Below, in pieces: positions 56,478-64,000 of a DNA stretch of 64,000 bases (position 1 is its first letter; each line of letters starts with the position of its first letter). Location of the stretch: the NCBI GenBank assembly GCA_016714985.1, contig JADKBS010000001.1, positions 639,001 through 703,000 on the forward strand, given 5' to 3'. Origin of the DNA: Saprospiraceae bacterium (lineage in GTDB: Bacteria > Bacteroidota > Bacteroidia > Chitinophagales > Saprospiraceae). The notes beneath the pieces were generated by a model. It was not told the DNA's origin. It saw only the letters and a program-made list of their open reading frames with translations, and did no database searches. The position numbers and the translations under genes are program-made.

Positions 56478-58643
56478 TTACTTTGCTACAACGAGCCGCT
56501 CAGTACGTACTTGCGCACCAACGCTCATTTTAACCAGGTAAATGCCATCAGCAAAACTGCTGAGGTCCATGCTGTGGTTAACAACCGTAGCGTTTTCGAA
56601 GTTGAACGACTTCACGACTTTGCCATCTATAGAGATGACGTTGACGTTGAGTTCAACTGGCTGGCTGAAAGTAGCGTTCAGCACGGAAACCGTAGCAGCT
56701 GGGTTTGGCGTCAAGGAGAAAGAGGTCAAAGCAGCGATGTCTTCGACACTGGAGGCACTGGTGACTTCAACAGTTAGGACTTGATCACAAGCCTCAAACT
56801 TGTCAGAAATGGTCACAGAGTAGGTGCCAGGGGACAGGCCGTCAATGTCGGCAGTGGTTTCGCCATTGCTCCACTCGAAAGTATAGCCACCAAAACCGAA
56901 GGTATTGGCAGGAGGAGTAAGGTCAATTTCACCATTTATAAAATTGGTAGGCTGTGTAACAGTGGCAGTTGCGCCCAAGGATGGAGGGCACACGATTTCA
57001 ATCTCATCAGCCTCGCCAGCATTAACTACCTCTCCAGTGGAATTGTCCAATATCATCACAACAGCATGGGTCTTTTTAGGATTCCAACTGGCGTCGAAGT
57101 CCACATTAGGGTAGCTTCTTGACACGTTCTCGCCGAGTGCTGCGGTAGCGGGGATACTGCCAGCGGTACCAGCCCAACCACCTAGGATGGCCCGTGCAAC
57201 ATGGTTGTAAACCATTTGGGCAGCAGGCGCAGGGTTTGGCTGTGCATCCCAATCAAGTCCGAAGCCGGGAATTGGATCCGTAGGAGCGCCAGCGCCAGCA
57301 TAGTTATTGGCTTGGTTGTAGCCAGCACCTGTACCTGTTACGCCATCTTCAACGAGTACTACATTGAAGCGAAAATCGTGGTTGGCAATTGAAGTTGCAA
57401 ATTTGGTGTTTGCATCAATGCTTATTTTTCTGGTCGCAACATCGAGTACAGCAGTAGCCGTTGGGATATCGGCTGGCACCAAACGATCAAGGGAATTTGA
57501 CATTTGCTCTTCAAGCTGGTCTGGGTCTTCCACCAATACACGGTCAATGATGACAGATGGGTAGCCAGGAAAGTCAGGGAATTCGCCCAATCCTGCATCA
57601 TAGGCGTCCACTGTCATGGGGTCACTGTTGTGAACTGCAATGCCGATAAAATCATCGGGGTAGTTTTCAGCCATGAAGTCCATCCACTCAGTACCCCTTG
57701 GGCACCATGGGCACCAAGTACCTGTGGCCTCCTCTACGAACATTGTTTTGGCAGGTGCATACGCAAGGCCGAATGTAGTGGCGTTCGCAGAGTTGTTTGC
57801 ACCATCTTGGTCAGCCACCCCATTCGGGTTGGTTGCCGATACTTGGATATTGTAAGCCTTTGTGTCCGTTATTTGAAGTGGCGTACTGTGGCTGAACGTG
57901 GTGGTTTGGCCAAGGGCAAGCGGTGAAGATAGCGTCACGGTTTGTGGGTAGCTGTTGGTGCCGTCAGACCAAGTAAGTGTGAAAGTGGTGATTGGCTCAT
58001 ACCCGAGGTTCTTGATTTCACCTGAAATATTGACTGCGCCGCCTGTCAGGTTGTAACGGTCAATGTTCAATTTTTCGATGGAAATATCATGGTTCAGGAT
58101 AGCACCAACGAAGATGTTGTCAACCAGCAAAAGGAACATGTCATTGGAGTTGTTCCTGAATGCAATGTGGATGTTTTGTCCAGCGTAGGCTGCAAGGTCA
58201 ACGCTGCGGGTTTGCCAATCGGTCATCTCAGCACCGATGTTGAAAGCCACGTTTGTAAAATCAGCAAGTGCGGTGCCCGTTGTGGAAATGCGCACTTGGT
58301 ACCCATCGGGGAAGCTGGCGTCTTGCGCTTTGGCTTCCCATTGTAATACAACGCCTCCGGTAGCAGGGATAGCAATGGAAGGTGTTATCATCCAGTCGTC
58401 AGCTGCTCCTGCCGGAGCGTACCAAGAATTGCTGATGGCTACGTTGGAGCCATTGCCAAATGCTGGGTTGGCAATGTTCCATGCCAGTGCATAGGCAGCG
58501 ACGTTGGGGGCGGGTGTCCTCCCGTCATTGTCCACCAAGGTCATTGGGTCCATCCCATTTTCGAAATCTTGCTGGAAGAGTGTTTGGGCATTTGCACCGA
58601 TAAATGCAACTGCGACCATCAACAAAGTAAAAATCTGCTTCAT
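56478..58643 (-). CDS. T9SS cargo protein with choice-of-anchor and Omp28-like thioredoxin-fold domains
   Basis: 721 residues. Signal peptide ending IGANAQ; a choice-of-anchor J jelly-roll (TLFQQDFENGMDPMTLVD to VDNIFVGAI, residues ~20-185); a CARDB-like region; an Omp28-related thioredoxin-like domain with CxxC in EEATGTWCPWCPRGTEWMDF (residue ~315); one SprB-like repeat (FEWSNGETTADIDGL); and a type A sorting tail (SLTPNPAATVSVLNATFSQP to the end ERLVVAK). The WCPWC motif suggests a surface redox or thiol-binding role, but this is not established for the family. Confidence 0.85.
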   Translation of the reverse strand: MKQIFTLLMVAVAFIGANAQTLFQQDFENGMDPMTLVDNDGRTPAPNVAAYALAWNIANPAFGNGSNVAISNSWYAPAGAADDWMITPSIAIPATGGVVLQWEAKAQDASFPDGYQVRISTTGTALADFTNVAFNIGAEMTDWQTRSVDLAAYAGQNIHIAFRNNSNDMFLLLVDNIFVGAILNHDISIEKLNIDRYNLTGGAVNISGEIKNLGYEPITTFTLTWSDGTNSYPQTVTLSSPLALGQTTTFSHSTPLQITDTKAYNIQVSATNPNGVADQDGANNSANATTFGLAYAPAKTMFVEEATGTWCPWCPRGTEWMDFMAENYPDDFIGIAVHNSDPMTVDAYDAGLGEFPDFPGYPSVIIDRVLVEDPDQLEEQMSNSLDRLVPADIPTATAVLDVATRKISIDANTKFATSIANHDFRFNVVLVEDGVTGTGAGYNQANNYAGAGAPTDPIPGFGLDWDAQPNPAPAAQMVYNHVARAILGGWAGTAGSIPATAALGENVSRSYPNVDFDASWNPKKTHAVVMILDNSTGEVVNAGEADEIEIVCPPSLGATATVTQPTNFINGEIDLTPPANTFGFGGYTFEWSNGETTADIDGLSPGTYSVTISDKFEACDQVLTVEVTSASSVEDIAALTSFSLTPNPAATVSVLNATFSQPVELNVNVISIDGKVVKSFNFENATVVNHSMDLSSFADGIYLVKMSVGAQVRTERLVVAK

Positions 58644-59116
58644 TGAAAAAATTAATTTAGGTGATACAATGGCTCGTGAAAGTTTTGGATTTCAGGTTCA
58701 TGCAGTTCGCAGAAAGTCCAAGGAAACCACATCTCTCAAAAACAGCTTATCGTTGAACCTCGTAAAGGGTCTCACCAATGCGCTGTTTGTTTAAACCATA
58801 AACCAAAAACACCAGGAACCATTATGGTAAATGTTAACAATAAAATCTTATGATGTTGATGCAATCAGCATGAACGGAAGTGAATGGGACGTGTCGCTAC
58901 ACGCTGGCAGCGATTTTGCTGCAAAGGGCAAAGGTAATAAAATAGTAGCTTTACTTGTCTCCATTTCGTACGAGCACATTTTGTCTTTATGGCGACCTTT
59001 CCACATCATATTTAGGCAGCGTGCAAATTAGCCACCTTGGGGGATCACCTCTTATATTCTCAACTTTCTGCGCAGTGGCTTGTTTCGCTTTGGTTTTACC
59101 TACTAAAACATTATCA
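58644..59116. other. Intergenic region between T9SS cargo and pterin synthase genes
   Basis: 473 bases between divergent genes. It should contain both promoters. No gene, repeat or strong hairpin was recognised. Confidence 0.55.
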
Positions 59117-59524
59117 ATGCGAATTGCCGTCTTCAGAAAGGCCCATTTCAACGCTGCTCATCGCCTGCACAACCCTGCTTGGTCGGACGAAAAAAACCAA
59201 GCCATATTTGGCCTTTGCAACAACGCCAACTACCATGGGCACAACTATGAGTTGGAAGTGAAAGTGTCGGGCGAAGTTGACCCCGAAACGGGCTACCTCA
59301 TAGACATGAAGCTGCTGAAAGACCTGATTTACGAAGAGGTCGAACTTCCTTTCGACCATAAGAACCTCAACCTTGACGTGCCGGAATTCCAACACCTCAA
59401 CCCCACCGCCGAACATATCTGCCATGTCATCTGGCAGCGCCTCCGTACCCGCCTCGACTCCCAGCTCGACCTCATGGTGCGCCTTTATGAAACGCCCCGG
59501 AATTTTGTGGAATACCTAGCTTGA
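59117..59524 (+). CDS. queD: 6-pyruvoyltetrahydropterin synthase/QueD family protein
   Basis: 135 residues from ATG 59117. Zinc-binding histidines appear in FNAAHRLHNP and NYHGHNYELEV; the catalytic triad regions are LCNNANYHGH, FDHKNLNLD and NPTAEHICHVIW; the C-terminus VRLYETPRNFVEYLA is typical. Family members convert dihydroneopterin triphosphate to 6-carboxytetrahydropterin (queuosine path) or 6-pyruvoyltetrahydropterin. No other queuosine gene is nearby, so the exact reaction is open. Confidence 0.88.
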   Translation: MRIAVFRKAHFNAAHRLHNPAWSDEKNQAIFGLCNNANYHGHNYELEVKVSGEVDPETGYLIDMKLLKDLIYEEVELPFDHKNLNLDVPEFQHLNPTAEHICHVIWQRLRTRLDSQLDLMVRLYETPRNFVEYLA

Positions 59525-59526
59525 AA

Positions 59527-59621
59527 GTGGGCAGTTCGGCAGTTGACAGTCAGTCTTAGCGTCTAAAAGTCGTTTAGTCCGAAGACGTTCACTGACTAAA
59601 TGACTAGCCCCCTGCCAACTC
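59527..59621. repeat. Inverted heptanucleotide repeat, uninterrupted version
   Basis: GGCAGTT-type units (59527-59556), a spacer with CTAAAAGTCGTTTAGTCCGA and AGACGTTCACTGACTAAATG, then CTGCCAACT. The spacer and arms match the reverse complement of the locus at 63336-63590, but here without the large hairpin found there. Confidence 0.75.
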
Positions 59622-59741
59622 AAAACCAGCTATTATCCCAAATTTTTCAAAAATCATTTTGTGGGTTACCCTCTTTTTATACCTTGTGCCTGTCTTTTTG
59701 CAGTGGGCAGCAATGGCCAAACAACACGGCACTGACCGCCC

Positions 59742-59780
59742 CTGCTAACTGCCAACTGCCCACTGAATAACTGCCAACTT
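59742..59780. repeat. Heptanucleotide repeat directly before the FAD oxidoreductase gene
   Basis: CTGCTAA, CTGCCAA, CTGCCCA, CTGAATAA, CTGCCAA units ending 3 bases before the start codon of the next gene, thus occupying its translation leader. Confidence 0.65.
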
Positions 59781-59783
59781 AAA

Positions 59784-61145
59784 ATGAACCCTCACATTGT
59801 CGCCATCTTCGGGGGAGCCGTTTCCGGCGCAGAGGCTTCCCACCAGCTTTCGCAGCGGGGCATCCGCTGCGTGGTCTTTGACCAAAACATGCTGCCCTAC
59901 GGCAAAATAGAGGACGGTCTGCCCAAGTGGCATGCCAAGCTCCGTGACAAGGAGGAGGCCAATATTGATGAAAAGCTATCCGACCCGCACGTCACCTTTG
60001 TGCCGTTGGCAAAACTGGGCAAAGTCATTGATTTTCAGGATGTTGCCAACAATTGGGGCTTCTCGGCGGTGTTCCTGGCCACAGGTGCCTGGCGGGATAG
60101 GCCGCTGGGCATCGAGGGCATTGACGACTACGTGGGTAAGGGCCTCTACTACCAAAACCCCTTCATGCATTGGTACAACCACTACCACGAACCAAATTAC
60201 GGCGGCCAGCAGTTGGCGCTTGCCGATGGTGCGCTCGTCATCGGTGGCGGCCTCGCCAGTATTGACATCTGCAAGGCGCTCATGATGGAGAAAGTACAGG
60301 CCACTCTTGCCCAGCGGGGCATCCAGACCCATATGTTCGACCTGGAGCGGGGCATCGGCAAGGTGCTGGAAACGCACGGCCTTGCACTCGCTGACCTCGG
60401 CCTGCGGGGTTGCACCCTCGTCTATCGCCGGCGGGTAAAGGATATGCCGCTATTCCCCGGCGAAACGGATACGCCCGATAAATTGGCCAAGGCCGAGTCA
60501 GTGCGTGAAAAAGTGCTGCTCAATGCCCAATCCAAGTTCCTCTTCAATGTGCTGCCCTGCCATGTGCCCGTTGACAAGATCGTGGAAGATGGCCGACTGG
60601 CCGGACTGGTGCTGCGGGAAACGATGGTGGAAGACGGCAAAGTGACAGAAGTGCCCGGTTCTGATAAGCCCTTCCGTGCGCCGCTCGTGATTTCGTCCAT
60701 CGGCAGCGTGCCGGAGCCGCTGCCCGGCGTGCCGATGAAGGGCGGCATCTATGAGGTGGTAGGCGGCCAATGTTGTCGGTTGAGGGGCTTCGAAAATGTT
60801 TTTGCCGTAGGCAACGCAGTGACAGGTCGTGGCAATATAAAGGAGAGCGTCGAGCATGGCAAGAACATATCGCAGTCCATTGCTGAAGGCTACTTGGCAA
60901 ACCCAGATGGCACGGTGAGCCAGCAGTTCCGCCAGCGGGAAGATGTGGTCTCTGCCAGTGTGGAGGCCTTGGCCGAGCGCATCAGTCACATGAAGCCACC
61001 CTCGGAAGCGCAGCGGGCCCTTATTGCGCAGCGGGTAAAATCCCTGCAAGACAATGCAGGTTATAGTGGCGACTACCGGGCATGGGCAGACGCCAAGCGG
61101 CCCGTCCGTTTGGAAAAACTGTTGGGATTGGAGGCGCACGCCTGA
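59784..61145 (+). CDS. FAD-dependent oxidoreductase, ferredoxin-NADP reductase (FprA)-like
   Basis: 453 residues. The FAD-binding N-terminus is VAIFGGAVSGAEASHQLSQR, in which the second glycine of GxGxxG is Ala. The active-site region YGKIEDGLPKWH and the NADPH-binding ALVIGGGLASIDICKALMM follow, with VYRRRVKDMPLFPGE and the FAD-closing VFAVGNAVTGRGNIKES. The order fits the adrenodoxin-reductase/glutamate-synthase-small-subunit group, which passes electrons between NAD(P)H and a ferredoxin or another partner. No iron-sulfur motif is present in this chain. Confidence 0.82.
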   Translation: MNPHIVAIFGGAVSGAEASHQLSQRGIRCVVFDQNMLPYGKIEDGLPKWHAKLRDKEEANIDEKLSDPHVTFVPLAKLGKVIDFQDVANNWGFSAVFLATGAWRDRPLGIEGIDDYVGKGLYYQNPFMHWYNHYHEPNYGGQQLALADGALVIGGGLASIDICKALMMEKVQATLAQRGIQTHMFDLERGIGKVLETHGLALADLGLRGCTLVYRRRVKDMPLFPGETDTPDKLAKAESVREKVLLNAQSKFLFNVLPCHVPVDKIVEDGRLAGLVLRETMVEDGKVTEVPGSDKPFRAPLVISSIGSVPEPLPGVPMKGGIYEVVGGQCCRLRGFENVFAVGNAVTGRGNIKESVEHGKNISQSIAEGYLANPDGTVSQQFRQREDVVSASVEALAERISHMKPPSEAQRALIAQRVKSLQDNAGYSGDYRAWADAKRPVRLEKLLGLEAHA

Positions 61146-61261
61146 TGCCTTGGCGGCAACGCTACTCAAAATTCGATGCAATTGTGAAACTTTGCACCGC
61201 AAATACTCCATGAAAGGGCTTCGGGGTTAACTTGCCGAAGACCTTTCGTAATCACCTCGAT

Positions 61262-62599
61262 ATGATGCCTCCAATCGTTAAAACTGCCCTAAAAACCGCT
61301 TTTTTCCTCTTTTTTTTCGCTTCGCAAATGCGGGCGCAGCAGGAGCTTGGCCTCCATTTCATGCGCCATGTATGGCAGTCCAACAGCACCAATCCGGCCT
61401 TTGTGCAGGACAACCAACTGACCATCGGTCTGCCCGGTGTCTATAGCGCCATTGCCATTGATGGGCCGAGCTACAACCAAATCGTTGTGGAACAGGACGG
61501 CAAAAAAGTCGTGGATATTGACAAGCTGATTGGGTACCTTCAAACGCAAAACACCATCCGCAACGATTTGGGAATCCCATCCCTCAGCCTTGGTTTTAAG
61601 TTGAACAACCTATACCTGACCGTCGGCCATGCAGTGCGGTACAGCGCCTTTTTGAAATACCCCAAAACGCTTCCACAGCTAGTCTGGCAAGGCAATGCGC
61701 AGTTCATCGGGCAGACGGTGGACATTGGCAACGAAGTGGATTTCGCTGGTTATCACGAACTTACAGCTGGCTTGGCCTTCAAGTTGGGCAAGGTGACGTT
61801 AGGCGCCAACGCAAAATACCTGAGCGGCATCGCTGGGGTCGCCACCGACCAAGACCACCATTCGGCCAGCCTCTATACCGACCCCGATATTTACCAAATC
61901 ACCCTGAATGGCGACTACATCCTGCACTCGGCAGGTACCGTTGACTATACACAGTTCGAGGATGTGGAAGTGAATTTCGACTACGCCAAATTAACGGCCC
62001 AGAAGCTCTTTGGCAAAAACAACGGCATGGCCCTAGACCTCGGTATCCGGGCCGAACTCGGCAAGTTCGACCTTGCTGCCAGTGTGCTCGACCTCGGCAA
62101 AATAACTTGGGACGAAGACGTGACGACCTATACCGCCACCCAAGCCTACACCTACGATGGCCTCGACTTCTCCGGCGCACTCACGGGTGATGACGTCGAG
62201 TTCGGCGATGCGCTGGACACGCTGGAGGCCATCTTCCAAGTGCAGGAGTCCAGCGGCAGCTATGAAACCAAACTGACTCGCCGCATCTACGCCAGTGCCA
62301 GCTACCAACTCACGGAACAGTTGACCCTGAGCGGCCTTTTTTATAATGAAAACTACCGTGATGAGCCGTTCTCTTCCTTTGCCGCAAGTGCCAATTTCCA
62401 GCCTTTCGATAAATTGAACGTTGGCCTGACCTATGCCTTCAAGCAACCCGACAGCTACAATAATGTCGGCCTTAACCTTGCGCTCGCATTTGGCCCGGTT
62501 CAGGTCTTCGGTGTCACCGACAATCTTTTTTCCTTGATAAATCCCGGCGATGCCAAGAACTACTCGGCGAGGGTGGGGGCGTCGGTGGCCATCAAGTAG
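61262..62599 (+). CDS. DUF5723 outer-membrane beta-barrel protein
   Basis: 445 residues from ATG 61262. Signal peptide ending QMRAQ; then HFMRHVWQSNSTNPAFVQDN, LGFKLNNLYLTVGHAVRYSA, and ending in a regular series of amphipathic strands to VRVGASVAIK-type C-terminus. This matches the DUF5723 family of PorV/FadL-like barrels found in gliding Bacteroidota. Function unknown; a link to T9SS or cell-surface transport is only suggested by relatives. It lies 116 bases downstream of the oxidoreductase gene and may share its transcript. Confidence 0.82.
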   Translation: MMPPIVKTALKTAFFLFFFASQMRAQQELGLHFMRHVWQSNSTNPAFVQDNQLTIGLPGVYSAIAIDGPSYNQIVVEQDGKKVVDIDKLIGYLQTQNTIRNDLGIPSLSLGFKLNNLYLTVGHAVRYSAFLKYPKTLPQLVWQGNAQFIGQTVDIGNEVDFAGYHELTAGLAFKLGKVTLGANAKYLSGIAGVATDQDHHSASLYTDPDIYQITLNGDYILHSAGTVDYTQFEDVEVNFDYAKLTAQKLFGKNNGMALDLGIRAELGKFDLAASVLDLGKITWDEDVTTYTATQAYTYDGLDFSGALTGDDVEFGDALDTLEAIFQVQESSGSYETKLTRRIYASASYQLTEQLTLSGLFYNENYRDEPFSSFAASANFQPFDKLNVGLTYAFKQPDSYNNVGLNLALAFGPVQVFGVTDNLFSLINPGDAKNYSARVGASVAIK

Positions 62600-62711
62600 T
62601 TTGATTAGTTTGATTTGTTCGAGGTGTTTGATGTGAAGTGCGGCCCATCAAACAAATCAAACCCATCAAACTATTCAAACTCCTCAAACAAATCAAACTC
62701 TCCAAACAAAA
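62600..62711. repeat. Inverted nonanucleotide repeats (GTTTGANNN / NNNTCAAAC)
   Basis: Four 9-base units of GTTTGATTA type (62599-62635) face about seven units of TCAAACNNN type (62647-62708). The two arms can pair into a long imperfect hairpin. It lies between the convergent DUF5723 and thioredoxin-like genes, in the place of a terminator. Confidence 0.75.
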
Positions 62712-62712
62712 C

Positions 62713-63267
62713 CTACTTCCACTTAATATTGCACCCCCCACTAGGGTATTGCTTCGCAACGGGCGATTCGCCAGCCAACACAGCATCGAGGGCGGCACGG
62801 AGGTCACGGCCAGTGAGCGGTAGGTCGTTCTTGGGGCGGGAGTCATCGAGGCGGCCACGGTAGGCGAGCTGCATTTTTTCATCGAAAACATAAAAATCGG
62901 GCGTACAAGCGGCATCATAAGCCTTGGCCACTTCCTGCGTTTCATCGTAGAGATACGGGAATGGGTAGCCGACTTCGGCTGCCAGTTCCTTCATCTTGTC
63001 GGGGGCATCGGCGGGGTAGTTCTCCACATCGTTGGAACTGATGGCCACGAATCCCACGCCCTTTGGAAGGTAGTCATTTGCCATCCGTACGATTTCAGGG
63101 TTCACGTGTATGACGTAGGGGCAATGGTTACAACTGAAGATGATGACGGTCGCATTTTCGCCAGCGATGTCGTGCAGGGAGAGCGTTTTACCAGAAACGG
63201 TATCGGGCAGCTTGAAGTCAGGAGCCGCCGTGCCGAGGGGCAGCATATTGGATTCGGTGAAGGCCAT
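62713..63267 (-). CDS. Thioredoxin-family (peroxiredoxin-like) protein
   Basis: 184 residues. Redoxin/AhpC-TSA fold: APDFKLPDTVSGKTLSLHDI, ATVIIFSCNHCPYVIHVNPE with the CxxC-type pair CNHC, then FVAISSNDVENYPADAPDKM and CTPDFYVFDEKMQLAYRGRL. This subgroup is a cytoplasmic thiol reductase or peroxidase of unknown substrate; no signal peptide is present. The C-terminus ends YPSGGCNIKWK, with a third cysteine typical of the subgroup. Confidence 0.88.
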   Translation of the reverse strand: MAFTESNMLPLGTAAPDFKLPDTVSGKTLSLHDIAGENATVIIFSCNHCPYVIHVNPEIVRMANDYLPKGVGFVAISSNDVENYPADAPDKMKELAAEVGYPFPYLYDETQEVAKAYDAACTPDFYVFDEKMQLAYRGRLDDSRPKNDLPLTGRDLRAALDAVLAGESPVAKQYPSGGCNIKWK

Positions 63268-63335
63268 TTTTATAACAGTTGACGGTTAACGGCGGACGGT
63301 TGACGGACGCCGAGGCAAAGGTAGGAGTTTTGAGT

Positions 63336-63590
63336 CGGCAGTTCGGCAGTGGGCAGTCAGTGGGCAGTTCATTAGTCATTTAGTCAGTGAACGTCTTTCG
63401 GACGAGAATATTCGTTTTTCTGTGTCACGCAACGCCGCCACGAACGCAACGCTTTGATAATTAAGATGTTGCGCTCGTGGCGGCGTTGCGTGACACAGTT
63501 TTTGAACACCCCCCCTTCGGACTAAACGACTTTTAGGCTTTAAGACTGACTGCCAACTGCCGACTGCCGAACTGCCGAACTGCCGACTTT
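63336..63590. repeat. Inverted heptanucleotide repeat interrupted by a hairpin
   Basis: Reverse-complement relative of 59527-59621. The arms are GGCAGTT units on the left and CTGCCGA units on the right; the spacer halves GTCAGTGAACGTCTTTCGGA and CTTCGGACTAAACGACTTTT are separated by about 110 bases carrying the hairpin at 63420-63498. Confidence 0.75.
63420..63498. mobile_element. Large hairpin, possible foldback insertion
   Basis: 31-base arms beginning CTGTGTCACGCAACGCCGCC with one mismatch and a 17-base loop. It is GC-rich and very stable, sits inside another repeat, and the flanking GTCCGAA(A)G-like sequence occurs on both sides as if duplicated on insertion. Confidence 0.55.
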
Positions 63591-63593
63591 CTC

Positions 63594-64000
63594 TTACTCA
63601 GTTTGCAACACAATAAACTCCACCCGTCTGTTCATCTGGCGGCCTTGGGCGGTGGTGTTGTCGGCGACGGGCTGTGCGCTGCCGCATCCCTTGAAGCGGG
63701 TGCGAACGGTAGGGATGCCATTCCCGGCCAGGTATTCCGCAACGGCTTTGGCCCTTTTCTCCGAAAGGGTTTGGTTGTGCTCATCGTCGCCGATGCTGTC
63801 CGTGTGGCCGCAGATTTCGATAGCCAATTGCGGGTTTTCCCGCATGATTTTCAATAGTTTTTTCAATTCTACAAAAGAGCGGGGCATGAGTTCCGAGCGG
63901 TCGTGTTCGAAGTAGATATCGCGCAGCGGCACAGCCTTGCCGGGTACGAGCGGGATATTGGAAAGGTCGTCGTCGGGGACGGGTATGGGAAGTATGGGGG
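63594..64000 (-). CDS. OmpA-family protein, C-terminal part (gene runs off the window)
   Basis: The last 134 codons of a gene whose start lies beyond the window edge. The OmpA-like peptidoglycan-binding domain is complete: YFEHDRSELMPRSFVELKKL, IEICGHTDSIGDDEHNQTLS, EKRAKAVAEYLAGNGI and GRQMNRRVEFIVLQTE. The frame continues upstream of the domain as PVPDDDLSNIPLVPGKAVPL to position 64000. Bacteroidota proteins of this kind often carry N-terminal WD40-like or TPR regions. Confidence 0.85.
   Translation of the reverse strand, partial: PILPIPVPDDDLSNIPLVPGKAVPLRDIYFEHDRSELMPRSFVELKKLLKIMRENPQLAIEICGHTDSIGDDEHNQTLSEKRAKAVAEYLAGNGIPTVRTRFKGCGSAQPVADNTTAQGRQMNRRVEFIVLQTE

Larger units (their letters stand above)
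63268..63593. other. Repeat-filled intergenic region
   Basis: 326 bases without a gene. In order: GACGGTT-type heptamers (63281-63310), GGCAGTT heptamers (63336-63371), a conserved spacer, a 79-base hairpin (63420-63498), the second half of the spacer and CTGCCGA heptamers (63536-63590). Confidence 0.75.

Overview
The window is a chromosomal segment of a Bacteroidota bacterium. The type IX secretion/gliding core (a PorP/SprF-like protein followed by gldK, gldL, gldM, gldN), several secreted proteins with T9SS C-terminal sorting domains, a giant SprB-like adhesin ending in a gliding-motility C-terminal domain, a beta-propeller sensor kinase and LytTR signalling all point that way. Gene content and style (GldKLMN, PKD/SprB-like repeats, TSP3-OmpA, DUF5723, DUF5682) best fit a Saprospirales/Lewinella-like lineage; this placement is inference. 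No rRNA, tRNA, CRISPR array, prophage or complete insertion sequence was seen.

Layout. 0-2.6 kb: priA on the minus strand, carrying a repeat insertion. 2.8-6.7 kb: sensor kinase facing a LytTR regulator. 7-9.7 kb: damaged AddB-like nuclease. 9.8-11.9 kb: DUF255 thioredoxin-domain protein. 12-17.9 kb: porP-gldKLMN, the secretion motor, with hairpin terminators inside the cluster. 17.9-20.7 kb: small metabolic and stress genes on the minus strand (hexapeptide protein, thioesterase, dodecin, MsrB, MsrA). 21-25 kb: serine hydrolase, BlaI repressor and M56/BlaR1-like sensor protease. 25.2-29.5 kb: PLP enzyme, membrane protein, DUF4143 remnant, GH140-type glycosidase. 29.7-38.3 kb: SprB-like adhesin. 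38.4-42.2 kb: OmpA/TSP3 protein, PyrR, DoxX. 42.2-45.7 kb: accessory island of toxin-antitoxin genes, gene fragments and decayed sequence. 45.7-49.2 kb: DUF5682 protein and ThuA-like lipoprotein. 49.3-58.6 kb: a block of T9SS cargo proteins interrupted by pnuC and a HEAT protein. 59-64 kb: pterin synthase, FAD oxidoreductase, DUF5723 barrel, thioredoxin-like protein and a partial OmpA protein.

The most striking non-genic content is repeats. (1) A miniature inverted-repeat element of about 120-130 bp occurs four times (19415, 25056, 41477, 52195). Its ends read GTAACTACTTAGGAGGG or close to it, it holds two internal hairpins with compensatory base changes, and each copy is flanked by an 8-bp direct repeat that is exact in three copies and 7/8 in the fourth. 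(2) Heptanucleotide repeats, often arranged as inverted arms, are scattered between genes. Two of them lie in frame inside conserved genes (priA and the DUF5682 gene). (3) A second inverted-repeat element sits at about 52978-53142. (4) A large hairpin appears to be inserted into one copy of a repeat whose uninterrupted version lies 4 kb away.

Six genes are split or shifted. In five of them (priA, the adhesin, the DUF5682 gene and two T9SS cargo genes) a single-base change restores the frame, and four of these changes sit in short homopolymers. Sequencing error is therefore at least as likely as true inactivation. The sixth, the AddB-like nuclease, also lacks an internal piece and looks genuinely damaged or misassembled.
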